A stretch of DNA of 64,000 nt from Sporosarcina ureae DSM 2281 (GTDB lineage Bacteria; Bacillota; Bacilli; Bacillales_A; Planococcaceae): assembly GCF_000425545.1 (NCBI RefSeq), contig NZ_AUDQ01000008.1, positions 62,001 through 126,000 on the forward strand. Reading direction: 5' to 3'. This document shows positions 34,225 to 43,430 of this stretch, one piece after another. The position numbers and the translations under genes are program-made. The notes below the pieces were generated by a model. That model ran no database searches. It worked only from the letters and a program-made list of their open reading frames with translations, and was not told where the DNA came from. The number at the start of each line of letters is the position of its first letter. Positions within the stretch are counted from its first letter, which is position 1.

Positions 34225-35073
34225 TCAATTTTTTATACTTGCAGGAAAATAGCGGTTTTTCAGCAAAGTGGATATGACCTCCAGTATGATCGCCAATACT
34301 AGAATCATATATGTAATCATTCCTACTTCACGCAAATCGAAGTAGAAGCTCGAAGCCATAAACAGCTCGAAACCGATCCCCCCGGCTCCGGCTGCCGCTC
34401 CCATTGCAACTGCTACCGCAAAGTTAATTTCAAACCGCAGAAAAGTCCAGGACATAAGATATGTAAATGTCGAAGGAAGTATGGCATGTACTACAATGTG
34501 CCACCAACCCGCGCCCGTAGCCCTTAACGCCTCGATAATTCCTTTGTCCACTTCCTCAAACGCTTCAGAAAAAGCTTTTACTAAATATGCAATTGAATGA
34601 AACAGCATGCCAAGCACTGCAGCTTCACTCCCTAATCCAGCCGCAATAGCAAAGATCAAAACCCATAAAACCGTAGGAACTGCACGGATAAAGGCCAAGA
34701 AAATGCGAACTATTTTGGTAATCCATTCATTGGTCAAATTAGTCGCTGCAGATAATGCTAGAAAAAACGAAAGAACGGCTCCTAGAATTGTAGATAAAAA
34801 GGCGAGTCCGAGTGTAATACCCACTTGATAGATGGCTTCTCCCCAACCGAAATGACTGAGAGCAGGTTCTAAAAACATAACCTTCAAATTATAGGCTGTT
34901 TCTTGGATAGCTCGTTGAATGTCGAGCCCTGTATAGTCAAAGAACAGGAAAGCTAAGACAGTCAGCACGGTTAGAATGAGGATGGTTAACTGCATGATTA
35001 GCTGTACTTCATTGCCCGACTTTATGCTAATACGACCATCACTCCGTCGCTTCATATGTGTTGTCGCTTGCAT
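34225..35073 (-). CDS. phnE: Phosphonate ABC transporter permease, second PhnE
   Basis: 282-residue inner-membrane permease. A polar N-terminus of about 25 residues precedes five or six membrane segments. The cytoplasmic coupling loop reads GIIEALRATGAGWWHIVVHAILPSTFTYLMSWTFLRFEINF. The ATG overlaps the last base of the first phnE stop (TAATG), so the two permeases are translated together and probably form a heterodimer for phosphonate import with PhnC and PhnD. It is the last gene of the cluster. Confidence 0.92.
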   Translation of the reverse strand: MQATTHMKRRSDGRISIKSGNEVQLIMQLTILILTVLTVLAFLFFDYTGLDIQRAIQETAYNLKVMFLEPALSHFGWGEAIYQVGITLGLAFLSTILGAVLSFFLALSAATNLTNEWITKIVRIFLAFIRAVPTVLWVLIFAIAAGLGSEAAVLGMLFHSIAYLVKAFSEAFEEVDKGIIEALRATGAGWWHIVVHAILPSTFTYLMSWTFLRFEINFAVAVAMGAAAGAGGIGFELFMASSFYFDLREVGMITYMILVLAIILEVISTLLKNRYFPASIKN

Positions 35074-35861
35074 TAGAGAATCACCTTCCGTACATGGTTT
35101 GAAAGTAGTTCAATGAGGATGACAGCCACGACGATACTGACAGTAACTAATGCCACCCCGTGATAGTTGAGTGTTTTATAATACAAGTCAAATGTGTAGC
35201 CGATCCCTGTTCCTGTCAAGATTCCTACTAACGTAGCATTGCGTATATTTGTTTCAATCATAAACAGTATCCAACTAATTATTTGCGGCAAGCACTCAGG
35301 AATGACTGCTTTCATAATAATTTGGATATATGTTGCACCTGTTGCTTGTAACGCTTCTACCGCACTTTGGCTGGACTCGTCAATGACCTCAATGAAAGCC
35401 CGAGTTAGAAAACCGACCGAACCAACGAATAAAGCGAGATATCCTGTTAAAGAGTTCTGCCCGAACGATAGAAGTAAAATCAATGCCCAGGCTACCACAG
35501 GAATATTTCTTGATAGCGATGCTATAAACCTCGCCAAGATGCCAAGTAACTTGCTCGTCCCCACCGATTTTGAGCCCATCACTCCCAAGAAAAGTGAAAG
35601 AATAGTAGCTGTTGTAGTTGCCGCAATAGACATGAGAATCGTTTCAACTAATTTGTCTAGAATGGTTGGCATACGTTCAAGTGATTCCTCAGTGACTACC
35701 AAGTTGGAAAATATCCATATAAAAGCTTCAGGTAACGTCGCGAGTCCATGTAAAATATTAAAGTCGGTGAGCACGGATGACAGATACGTTACTAACGCAA
35801 GAAGAAGGACCACTATTATCATCTGTTGGTTTTTCTTGTATCGTATTCTATTTTCATTCAC
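35073..35861 (-). CDS. phnE: Phosphonate ABC transporter permease, first PhnE
   Basis: 262-residue permease with one N-terminal segment (MIIVVLLLALVTYLSSVL) and a bundle of about five more. The coupling loop is SAVEALQATGATYIQIIMKAVIPECLPQIISWILFMIETNIRNATLVG, the PhnE-type BPD motif. It starts with GTG at 35861 behind GAGGAGC, 13 bp after phnC, and overlaps the second phnE by one base. Confidence 0.92.
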   Translation of the reverse strand: MNENRIRYKKNQQMIIVVLLLALVTYLSSVLTDFNILHGLATLPEAFIWIFSNLVVTEESLERMPTILDKLVETILMSIAATTTATILSLFLGVMGSKSVGTSKLLGILARFIASLSRNIPVVAWALILLLSFGQNSLTGYLALFVGSVGFLTRAFIEVIDESSQSAVEALQATGATYIQIIMKAVIPECLPQIISWILFMIETNIRNATLVGILTGTGIGYTFDLYYKTLNYHGVALVTVSIVVAVILIELLSNHVRKVIL

Positions 35862-35874
35862 AATAGTTAGCTCC

Positions 35875-36657
35875 TCATACCGTTGCTAGTTCTCTTACTA
35901 CTGGCACGGGCTTTGTCTTGGTACCGTAAATGACATCCGTACGTTCCAGAGTCAAGCGATGACTCACATCATCAAAGACCACTTGTCCTTGCCTGAGCCC
36001 TATAATACGATCTGAATAATCACGTGCAACCTCCACTTGATGCAGATTCACGATGCATGTAATCCCAAGTTCCATCGTGATGGACTTTAAATGATCCATG
36101 ATGATTTTGGAGGCATTCGGATCAAGAGAAGCAATAGGTTCATCGCATAAAACAATTTTAGGTTCTTGGATCAACGCACGTGCAATTCCCACTCGCTGTT
36201 GCTGTCCACCACTTAGTTGATCACAGCGCTTATAGGCATGTTCAACAATCCCCAGTTTTTCCAATAAGAAAAACGCTCGCTCTTTTTCTTCCTCAGTAAA
36301 TCTGCCCATAACTCCCTGCAATGTCGTTTTGTAACCAAATCGACCATGCAGAACATTTTCAATGACAGATAATCTTGGCACCAAATTATAATGCTGAAAA
36401 ACCATACCAATATCCGTTCGTAACTTTCGTAATTCCTTTTTGTTCAACGTTCCTACATCTGCTCCATCAAAGATTACCGCACCTTCATCAATATCAACCA
36501 TTCGATTGATGCATCGAAGTAAGGTAGACTTTCCCGCGCCTGAAGGACCAATGATCGAAATAAATTCACCAGCATCCACTTCAAAGTTTACATTTTGCAA
36601 GACTTTATTTTGATTGTTATATGATTTCCCAAGTTGTTGTACTGTTAATAAAGACAT
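35875..36657 (-). CDS. phnC: Phosphonate ABC transporter ATP-binding protein
   Basis: 260-residue ATPase, the usual PhnC length. Walker A GPSGAGKST, signature LSGGQQQR, Walker B IVLCDEPIASLDP, and CIVNLHQVEVARDYSDRIIGLRQGQVVFD at the switch, where NLHQ replaces the usual THD and is typical of PhnC. The ATG at 36657 follows GAGGAGCG; the frame stays open further upstream but without a better start. Lies between phnD and the two phnE genes. Confidence 0.94.
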   Translation of the reverse strand: MSLLTVQQLGKSYNNQNKVLQNVNFEVDAGEFISIIGPSGAGKSTLLRCINRMVDIDEGAVIFDGADVGTLNKKELRKLRTDIGMVFQHYNLVPRLSVIENVLHGRFGYKTTLQGVMGRFTEEEKERAFFLLEKLGIVEHAYKRCDQLSGGQQQRVGIARALIQEPKIVLCDEPIASLDPNASKIIMDHLKSITMELGITCIVNLHQVEVARDYSDRIIGLRQGQVVFDDVSHRLTLERTDVIYGTKTKPVPVVRELATV

Positions 36658-36734
36658 ATCTTCTCGCTCCTCTTTTATTCGAATATATATACAATCAAAG
36701 CGTACAATTCCATGCACGCCCTGACTGAACTCAC

Positions 36735-37778
36735 CTATTCATTAAAAAGATTTCGGACCGGGGTAAACCAAGCGTCTTCAACTGGCACAAAACGCTCTTC
36801 TTCCGTTTTAAAGAATAAGCCTGCTGCATTAGAATCTTTTGGTACGAAAATCTCTTCGTTATCGGCAAACTCATCTGAAGTGAATAGTGTTTGTAATTTA
36901 TCAAAGTCTTCTTGACCAAGAACATTTGTATTCGCAACAAATGGAGCGTTAAGTACAGGCGTTACTTCCATCAGAGTGAATTCCTTGCCTGCTACACGAT
37001 TAAATGGTTCCGCTGCATCTTTTTTCACTTTATATACAGATCCCACTTCATTCTCTTCGCCTTCTACTACGTCTACATAGGATTCAACACACGTATCACA
37101 AAAAGCCGCCACATCTGTACTGCCATTCAATACATTCACTGCTGAACCTTGATGGGAATTACCGAATAAGACTTGTGAAAATAGAGGGCCACCTTCCATT
37201 AGATCTTCGGTATTCAATTCTCCATATTTCTTGTTGTTAGCAAAATGATCGATTATCGTGGAGGAAGGAATGACAAATCCTGAAGTGGAGCTATTTGAAA
37301 CAAATGAAATGCTTTTCTCCGCTACTGTATCTAAGGAGAATTCACCGTTTACTTTAAAGGTTTCTTGATCCTCTACGTCAACTGCAAGCCAACTATAATA
37401 TAAGGCGTCGTCCAATGTACCAGACGGGCCAGTGGAAACTACTAACGGCTTATTTGCTTCATTTCCTTTATTAGCTTGGACATACCCTTGCGCACCCATG
37501 TAGGCGAGATCCGCGTTATCATTCACCATAGTTTCAATTGCGATTGCATAATCAGTCGTCAACTTGTGCTCTACCGATTTTCCGGTTGTTTCCTCGATGG
37601 CTTTTCCAATTTCATCTCGTGAAGTTTTCATATCATTTCCTGATTCATTGGGATACCAGACAATACTGATGACGTCATCCACTTCTGTTTTTTCCGCTCC
37701 CGCTTGGCTACTTGAACACGCAGACAGTAGTAAAGTGGCTGACGCAAGTATTGCGAAGACCGAATTCAATTTCTTCAT
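36735..37778 (-). CDS. phnD: Phosphonate ABC transporter substrate-binding lipoprotein
   Basis: About 347 residues. The signal peptide ends in lipobox LLSAC, giving an N-acylated cysteine near residue 20. Mature-part motifs fit PhnD: ISIVWYPNESGNDMKTSRDEIGKAIEE, NADLAYMGAQGYVQA, and SNSSTSGFVIPSS for the phosphonate-binding turn. The ATG at 37778 has GAGGAG eight bases upstream; GTG at 37787 overlaps that site. A 113-bp gap with a partial regulator box precedes it, so phnDCEE may have its own promoter. Confidence 0.93.
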   Translation of the reverse strand: MKKLNSVFAILASATLLLSACSSSQAGAEKTEVDDVISIVWYPNESGNDMKTSRDEIGKAIEETTGKSVEHKLTTDYAIAIETMVNDNADLAYMGAQGYVQANKGNEANKPLVVSTGPSGTLDDALYYSWLAVDVEDQETFKVNGEFSLDTVAEKSISFVSNSSTSGFVIPSSTIIDHFANNKKYGELNTEDLMEGGPLFSQVLFGNSHQGSAVNVLNGSTDVAAFCDTCVESYVDVVEGEENEVGSVYKVKKDAAEPFNRVAGKEFTLMEVTPVLNAPFVANTNVLGQEDFDKLQTLFTSDEFADNEEIFVPKDSNAAGLFFKTEEERFVPVEDAWFTPVRNLFNE

Positions 37779-37856
37779 CAAGTTCACTCCTCTTCAACTA
37801 GTTAATCAACTTTATTGAAACATAGAAAGATAACGCAATGTGGGTATTTACAGGAT

Positions 37857-37876
37857 CTTCACAGACTCTTTACACC
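37857..37876 (-). promoter_or_regulatory. Partial copy of the phn regulator box before phnD
   Basis: The plus strand has ACTCTTTACA at 37865-37874, identical in ten bases to one arm and spacer of the palindrome before phnG (44570-44579). The second arm is degenerate. It lies in the gap between the PHP gene and phnD. Confidence 0.45.
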
Positions 37877-37891
37877 GTTTTGATCCATCCA

Positions 37892-38698
37892 TTAAAAATC
37901 GGAAGGACTCACAATATCGCCAATATCAATTTCTTTCCCAAATACACCGTGATAGTCTGTGCCACCTGTCATTAACAGATGATACTGTTCGGCTAGTTCT
38001 TCAACTCGTCTACTATCTTCGGCTGTATGATCAAAGTGATTGCGTTCAATACCGTCAAGTCCAGCTTCCACCAATTCAACGATCAAATCATATGAATCCA
38101 ATTGTCCAGGATGCGCAACTACAGCCAATCCGCCGTCAGCTTTAATGGCTTCCACCGCATCATACACATCGATGTATTCTATATCTCCTGAAGCGACGCC
38201 CTGTCCTTTAAATAACTCTTTGTACAATTGTTGATAGGCAACTGAAGTAAAGGGATCTTTCGTCAGCTCTTTCATAATATGTTGTTTGTAAACCGTTCCA
38301 GAAGGTTTCGCAGATTCAAGGACTCTGTCCTCATCCAGCACATAACCGGCTCTTACTATTTGTTCTATTTGCCAAAGCGAGTGAGCGTGCCTTCTCTCTA
38401 GCAATGGTTGGCAAATCGATTGGATATGTATTGCAGTGGGATCATAGTTGTAGCCAAGCACATGTACTTTCCGTTGCCGCTGGAAGTCATATGCTGATAT
38501 TTCAACGCCGGGTAGTGCTATGATGCCGAAATTCTCACTTACAGTTCGGATTTCCTCCCAGCCGGCTACCGTATCATGATCGACAAAACTGATATGTGTT
38601 AAGCCGGCCTGTGCAGCCTTTTGAAAAACAGTAGAAATCGAATCCGAGCCATCTGAATAGTGACTATGAACATGTAGATCAGCTTTCAGAACCAACAC
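37892..38698 (-). CDS. PHP-domain phosphoesterase of the C-P lyase cluster
   Basis: 268-residue cytoplasmic metal-dependent phosphoesterase. PHP motifs in order: ADLHVHSHYSDGS, FVDHDTVAG, LPGVEIS, VVAHPG, IERNHFDH and TGGTDYHG. It overlaps phnL by 20 bp and starts with GTG. From its place in the cluster I infer that it acts on 5-phosphoribosyl 1,2-cyclic phosphate, the C-P lyase product. An Eggerthella PHP enzyme (PhnPP) is known to hydrolyse both ester bonds of that compound to ribose 5-phosphate. This would replace PhnP and remove the need for PhnN, both absent here. Confidence 0.85.
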   Translation of the reverse strand: MLVLKADLHVHSHYSDGSDSISTVFQKAAQAGLTHISFVDHDTVAGWEEIRTVSENFGIIALPGVEISAYDFQRQRKVHVLGYNYDPTAIHIQSICQPLLERRHAHSLWQIEQIVRAGYVLDEDRVLESAKPSGTVYKQHIMKELTKDPFTSVAYQQLYKELFKGQGVASGDIEYIDVYDAVEAIKADGGLAVVAHPGQLDSYDLIVELVEAGLDGIERNHFDHTAEDSRRVEELAEQYHLLMTGGTDYHGVFGKEIDIGDIVSPSDF

Positions 38699-39404
38699 CC
38701 ACCTTATTGTCCAGCACGATTTTTTTCGCCTTCATGTCGAATACTTTGTCACATAACCCTTCCATGAACTCTATATCATGGAAAATCCCTACGAGCGTTG
38801 TCCCATTGTTCTTCAGCTTTTCTATCATTTCACGAACTCTTACTTTTGATTGCTGATCTAAACTAGCAGTCGGCTCATCAAGCAATAATAGTCTAGGTTT
38901 TTTCACAGTAGCCATGGCAATGTTCAAGCGTAGTTTTTCGCCGCCCGAGAAAGTATTTGGATAACTGTCCCATAGCTTAGGATCCAGTTCGAAATGAGCT
39001 AACGTTTTTTCAGTTTCAACATTGGCTGTTATTTCAGATTCCCCCATCTCCAACAGCGCATTGGTCACTAGCTGTCGGCAGGTTGTCCTAGGCATAACAT
39101 TTAAAAATTGAGATACATAACCAATTTCGTATTTACGCAAGTACAGCATTTGTCGATCGCTCACTTGAGATAAATCTACAAGCCCAAAGCGCTGCGAGTC
39201 GTATAGGATCTTACCTTCATCCGGTAAATACGTACGATAAATACTTTTTAAGATCGTTGATTTTCCACTTCCGCTTTTTCCCACAATGCCAATAAACTCA
39301 CCCGCTTCTAAGGAAAAATGAATGTTTTCTGTAGCTGGCATGGTTTTGTCTAAATGATGAATAGTGAAACGTTTTCCGAATCCGGCAATTTCCAGTATAG
39401 ACAT
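38679..39404 (-). CDS. phnL: C-P lyase subunit PhnL (ABC-type ATPase)
   Basis: 241 residues with ABC ATPase motifs: Walker A GKSGSGKST, signature FSGGEKLRLNIA, Walker B LLLLDEPTASLD, and GIFHDIEFM at the switch. PhnL is one of two ABC-like proteins needed with PhnGHIJ; it takes no known part in transport and probably supports the first, PhnI-dependent step. The ATG at 39404 follows AGGAGC. Here phnL follows phnM, the reverse of the enteric order. Confidence 0.92.
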   Translation of the reverse strand: MSILEIAGFGKRFTIHHLDKTMPATENIHFSLEAGEFIGIVGKSGSGKSTILKSIYRTYLPDEGKILYDSQRFGLVDLSQVSDRQMLYLRKYEIGYVSQFLNVMPRTTCRQLVTNALLEMGESEITANVETEKTLAHFELDPKLWDSYPNTFSGGEKLRLNIAMATVKKPRLLLLDEPTASLDQQSKVRVREMIEKLKNNGTTLVGIFHDIEFMEGLCDKVFDMKAKKIVLDNKVGVGSES

Positions 39405-39430
39405 CACGATGATGCTCCTCTCCGATTACA

Positions 39431-40612
39431 TTAGTTTGTGCGATAATTAGTTTTTGTGGTCAGCATTCCGTTTACCATTGTTGTCGTCAACATAGGATAG
39501 CCGTCATCCATTCTCTCAATGATTAGTAGGTCGGCTTTCTTTCCAATTTTAATCGATCCCAATTCGTCATCTATTCGGACTGCCTTCGCCGGATTCAACG
39601 TAACCATCATGAACATTTGGTGCAGATCATTTCCATATTGTTCATGTAATGCAAAGACCGCATGCAACAGCCCCGCAGGATAATAGTCACTGCATAAAAT
39701 ATCAATACAGCCATGATCAATTGCTTCTGTTGCAGATAAATTGCCAGAATGAGAACCACCAAGTAAAACATTCGGAGCACCCGCAATCGTATGCAAGCCA
39801 AGTTCTTTCGCTCTCTTCGCAACTTCCAACGTAATCGGAAATTCGCTAATGGTCGTACCAAAGGTTTTCACTAATTCCAGTTTTTGAACATTATCGTCAT
39901 CATGAGATGCAATAGCAATGCCTTTTTCCGTAGCAATCTCTGCAATTTCCTTCATGTTTTCAGTCGTTAGAGACTCTGTAGTTTGCCTTTCAGCGATCAG
40001 CACATTGATGTCTGAATCTGATAGATCTCGATATCCTTTCAATGTTTCACGATACACTTCTAAATTTCGATACTGCCCTTGTCCCGGTGTATGGTCCATA
40101 AAAGAAAGCAAATGAACTTTGTCATCTTCTATATTCCGCACAAGACTCGCCACGCCATCCATATTGTCAATCTCAAATCGCGCATGTAAACGATGACGAA
40201 TCAAGTGTAAATTCCCATGTGTTGAATGGATAGCATCGATCATACGCTGGATATTCTTTGGATGATGCATCGTTTTCTGTGTAAAGACGTCTTCCCCATA
40301 AAAGGACAGTGAGTGAAACATAGTGGTAATCCCGTGACTGATCAATACTTTTTCAGCCTCTCGCAAACTTATATCGAAATCCATCATGCAAGAAGGTCTT
40401 GGCGATGCAATTGTTTCAATATAATCAGAATGAATATCAATAAACCCTGGAGAAATAAGTCCACCACCGGCATCAATCCGGTTAGCTTCAGGAAATCTCA
40501 TTACGTCTTCCTGCGGGATAATATCTTGAATAAATTCCCCTTCTACAACAACTGCAAAGCCTTCAAGAATTTCGTTTTCTGTTATGATATTCCCATTGTG
40601 GATTACATACAT
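39431..40612 (-). CDS. phnM: Alpha-D-ribose 1-methylphosphonate 5-triphosphate diphosphatase PhnM
   Basis: 393-residue amidohydrolase that removes pyrophosphate from ribose 1-phosphonate 5-triphosphate to give the substrate of PhnJ. It has the metal-binding GFIDIHSDYIE (HxD form), SPRPSCMMDFD, IASHDDDN with the expected His and Asp, and LCSDYYPAGLLHAVF near the active site. The end, LGSIKIGKKADLLIIE, is a normal amidohydrolase tail. AGGAGG precedes the ATG; it lies 14 bp after phnK. Confidence 0.95.
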   Translation of the reverse strand: MYVIHNGNIITENEILEGFAVVVEGEFIQDIIPQEDVMRFPEANRIDAGGGLISPGFIDIHSDYIETIASPRPSCMMDFDISLREAEKVLISHGITTMFHSLSFYGEDVFTQKTMHHPKNIQRMIDAIHSTHGNLHLIRHRLHARFEIDNMDGVASLVRNIEDDKVHLLSFMDHTPGQGQYRNLEVYRETLKGYRDLSDSDINVLIAERQTTESLTTENMKEIAEIATEKGIAIASHDDDNVQKLELVKTFGTTISEFPITLEVAKRAKELGLHTIAGAPNVLLGGSHSGNLSATEAIDHGCIDILCSDYYPAGLLHAVFALHEQYGNDLHQMFMMVTLNPAKAVRIDDELGSIKIGKKADLLIIERMDDGYPMLTTTMVNGMLTTKTNYRTN

Positions 40613-40626
40613 GTCAGCAGTTCCTC

Positions 40627-41466
40627 CTATAGTAATGAGTACACTAATTGTTGTGTGTACGCATGTTGTGGGTCTTCCAATACTTGATCCGTCAAACCTT
40701 CTTCAATTATTTCGCCGTTTAACATAACAATAGTACGGTCCGCCAGCATCCGAATCACTGCCAAATCATGTGACACCACGATCATGCTGATTTGTAGTTC
40801 CCTTTGAATTTTTTTAATTAAATCTAGTACATTTGCTTGCACCGACAAATCTAGCCCAGTCGTTACTTCATCCAAAAATAAAATAGGTGGGTTATTCGAT
40901 AACGCTTTAGCAATTTGCACGCGCTGCTGCATCCCCCCCGAAAACTTTTCGGGTTCTTCTTTCATACGGTGCAAAGGAATATGAACATTCGTAAGCAATC
41001 TTTTCCCTGTTGCCTCCATATCCGACACATTCCGATTTCCAGCCGCAATTAATTTTTCCGCTATGTTGCCAATCGATGAAAAGTTCATTTTCAGTCCATG
41101 AACTGGATTTTGATACACCATGCCGTAATCATGATTTCGAATCATACGCTTTTGCTGAGAAGACAATTCAAAAACATTTTCATTTTCTTTCCCCGGTCGG
41201 TTAATGTATGCAGCTCCAGACGTGATGTCGGTATCAAAATACAAGCACTGCATCATCGTCGATTTGCCACTTCCGCTTTCTCCAACAATCCCTAAAATCT
41301 CTCCACGATAAAGATCTAAAGAGATATCCCGCACGGCAAAGACCGTTCCGCAAGATTTGCAGTAATTTTTCTCTACACTATTTCGCTCTTTATCTTGGCA
41401 TTCTTGACAACCCGTACCATATTGTTTGCATAGATTCTCAACCCGTAAAATCGGTGTTTCATGCAT
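40627..41466 (-). CDS. phnK: C-P lyase subunit PhnK (ABC-type ATPase) with N-terminal cysteine insert
   Basis: 279 residues. Walker A is GESGSGKST, the signature FSGGMQQR, Walker B LFLDEVTTGLD (Glu then Val, not the usual Pro) and the switch VVSHDLAV. PhnK binds the PhnGHIJ core. An insert at residues 20-39 carries two CxxC pairs (CQEC and CKSC, 12 residues apart), absent from E. coli PhnK, which is about 27 residues shorter. The start overlaps phnJ by 8 bp. Confidence 0.93.
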   Translation of the reverse strand: MHETPILRVENLCKQYGTGCQECQDKERNSVEKNYCKSCGTVFAVRDISLDLYRGEILGIVGESGSGKSTMMQCLYFDTDITSGAAYINRPGKENENVFELSSQQKRMIRNHDYGMVYQNPVHGLKMNFSSIGNIAEKLIAAGNRNVSDMEATGKRLLTNVHIPLHRMKEEPEKFSGGMQQRVQIAKALSNNPPILFLDEVTTGLDLSVQANVLDLIKKIQRELQISMIVVSHDLAVIRMLADRTIVMLNGEIIEEGLTDQVLEDPQHAYTQQLVYSLL

Positions 41467-42325
41467 ACGTGCTTTCCACCTCGACTTTCTCTTGTTTGTT
41501 TAATTGTTCTATACAATAAGCCGAATCGTTGCACTGATAAATCGTTGCACCCTTTTCGTGATCTATGAGTTCATCCAAGAAAACATCTACTGCTCCACAC
41601 AAATGACAATGAGCTCCTTCAAATGATTCAACAGTAAATGGATAATCTTCAAAAGCTAACGATTTGACGGATGTATAGGGCGGTACAGCATAAATTTTCT
41701 TTTCTCTTCCTGCTCCGAGAAGGATCAAGGCTTCAGAATGATCCATTTTGGGATTGTCGAATCGAGGAATTGGGCTTGGTGCCATTACATAACGATCGTG
41801 AACCGATACGGGATGATCAGCAGTTGTCGCCGTTTTTCCGAACTTCATAATTTGCTCAAACAACATCAGCCAAGCACCACTATAATCATCTTCCGCATGC
41901 ATACGTTTTGTCATATATTCCCTTTCTTCAATGGCACGCAACGGCTCTGGTATCGGAACTTGTAACACAAGAATCTGCTCTTTCGTCAATGAACATTCCG
42001 GAATCCGGTGCCTTGATTGAATGATATCCGCTTCTTCTGTACACTCTGTCAGTTGAACGCCCGTTGTATCTTGGACAAGCTTTTTTATACTCACTGCATT
42101 GACAGATTCATCGGAGCCTTGGTCAATCACTTTTAGCACATCTGTTTGTCCTATAAGGGAAAGTGTAAGCTGCAATCCACCTGTTCCCCAGCCTCGTGCA
42201 ATGGGCATTTCCCTAGAAGCAAACGGCACTTGATAGCCTGGAATCGCTACAGCTTTTAGAGTAGCGCGACGAATTTCCTTTTTTGAACCTTCATCGAAAA
42301 AAGCAAAATGCGTGTTAGCTTTCAT
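41459..42325 (-). CDS. phnJ: C-P lyase, radical SAM subunit PhnJ
   Basis: 288 residues. This subunit cleaves the carbon-phosphorus bond of ribose 1-phosphonate 5-phosphate through a radical mechanism. Four conserved cysteines are present at 240, 243, 265 and 271 (CHLC and CNDSAYC), one residue off the E. coli positions; they bind the iron-sulfur cluster and provide the thiyl radical. The glycine-rich stretch RGWGTGGLQLTLS near residue 45 carries the radical glycine region. It overlaps phnI by 11 bp and phnK by 8 bp. Confidence 0.96.
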   Translation of the reverse strand: MKANTHFAFFDEGSKKEIRRATLKAVAIPGYQVPFASREMPIARGWGTGGLQLTLSLIGQTDVLKVIDQGSDESVNAVSIKKLVQDTTGVQLTECTEEADIIQSRHRIPECSLTKEQILVLQVPIPEPLRAIEEREYMTKRMHAEDDYSGAWLMLFEQIMKFGKTATTADHPVSVHDRYVMAPSPIPRFDNPKMDHSEALILLGAGREKKIYAVPPYTSVKSLAFEDYPFTVESFEGAHCHLCGAVDVFLDELIDHEKGATIYQCNDSAYCIEQLNKQEKVEVESTYA

Positions 42326-43430
42326 TGACCTGCACCCCTTTCTTCACTTGCCGTATACTGTCTAATTTAGATTGGAATGTCACGTAATGCGGTAGCTTCA
42401 AGTGGGAAATAAATCCACTAGATTCCACTGAATCAATGTGAAGCAGTACAAATTCTTCATCATGTGTTGGAAATTCATCATTTAGATGTTCTAGGCACTG
42501 ATCGAGAATACTCATGGCAATCGTCTTGGTTTCATTTTGTCCATAACAAATTCCATATCCAATCTCAAATTCCAGTTCTTCTTCATTGTTTTCATTTTTC
42601 ACATGGACGGGCACAAACGATTCTACTTCCGTTACTTGAATGTCTCCGATATAAAACTCTTCGTCCTCTGAACCGTCTTCTTCGTTGGGATGCTTAACGT
42701 AAATTGGCAGCGAACCTACGCGCACTTCACCTACAGTCGGATGAACTTCTCCATATCCGCGCAACGAGGCATATGCCAAAGAAGTCAATGCACCTGTTTG
42801 TCCGCGGGTCAGGACTTGTAATCTCGCGCTACGGCTCGCCGGAAACTCCAAGTTTTGTTTTGTAATATCTTCAGGTTCTGTATTGTCCATTTCATATTGT
42901 TCAAACAACCCTTCTTTACGAAGGTACTCTACAACTTTCGGATAGCGTTCAACCGTTTCTTCCACTTTCACCTCTTGAAGTTCTTCGGCATAGCTCTGCA
43001 GCCACTGCGTATTATCCGCCTTTTTTTCATTGATTAAATTAAAATCTAGAAGACGATGTGTGTAGTCATACGTGGCACCCAGTAATTGACCCCCAGGTAT
43101 ATCTTTAAAGCTCGCAGAAATTCTTCTTTCTACAAACATTGCATCTGTCTCGACTGACTCGCTGTAATACAATCTTGGCAATGTGGATCGGTGAGCTCGC
43201 ATAAGGAATACTGCTTCTTCCATACTTCCCTCCGCCTGCTTGATGGCCAATGCCGCTAATTGCGGAGAATATAAACTACTTTCCGACATAACTTGATCGA
43301 CCAAAGCTCTCATCGTCGACAAAATCGTTTCAATTTCCAGAATCGCTTGCCCTTTGAGCCGTTCGAACTTCACTCGTTTGATAGAAGCATCTATCGCCTG
43401 AGTACCTCCTTTTACAGGAACATACCCCAC
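42315..43430 (-). CDS. phnI: C-P lyase core subunit PhnI
   Basis: 371 residues, the catalytic subunit that with PhnGHL transfers phosphonate to ribose of ATP, releasing adenine. PhnI signature stretches: MGYVPVKGGTQAIDASI, LYSPQLAALAIKQAEGSMEEAVFLMRAHRSTLPRLYYSE, and PGGQLLGATYDYTHRLLDFNL. It starts with GTG at 43430 right after the phnH stop, behind AAGGAGGTG, and overlaps phnJ by 11 bp. Confidence 0.95.
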   Translation of the reverse strand: MGYVPVKGGTQAIDASIKRVKFERLKGQAILEIETILSTMRALVDQVMSESSLYSPQLAALAIKQAEGSMEEAVFLMRAHRSTLPRLYYSESVETDAMFVERRISASFKDIPGGQLLGATYDYTHRLLDFNLINEKKADNTQWLQSYAEELQEVKVEETVERYPKVVEYLRKEGLFEQYEMDNTEPEDITKQNLEFPASRSARLQVLTRGQTGALTSLAYASLRGYGEVHPTVGEVRVGSLPIYVKHPNEEDGSEDEEFYIGDIQVTEVESFVPVHVKNENNEEELEFEIGYGICYGQNETKTIAMSILDQCLEHLNDEFPTHDEEFVLLHIDSVESSGFISHLKLPHYVTFQSKLDSIRQVKKGVQVNES

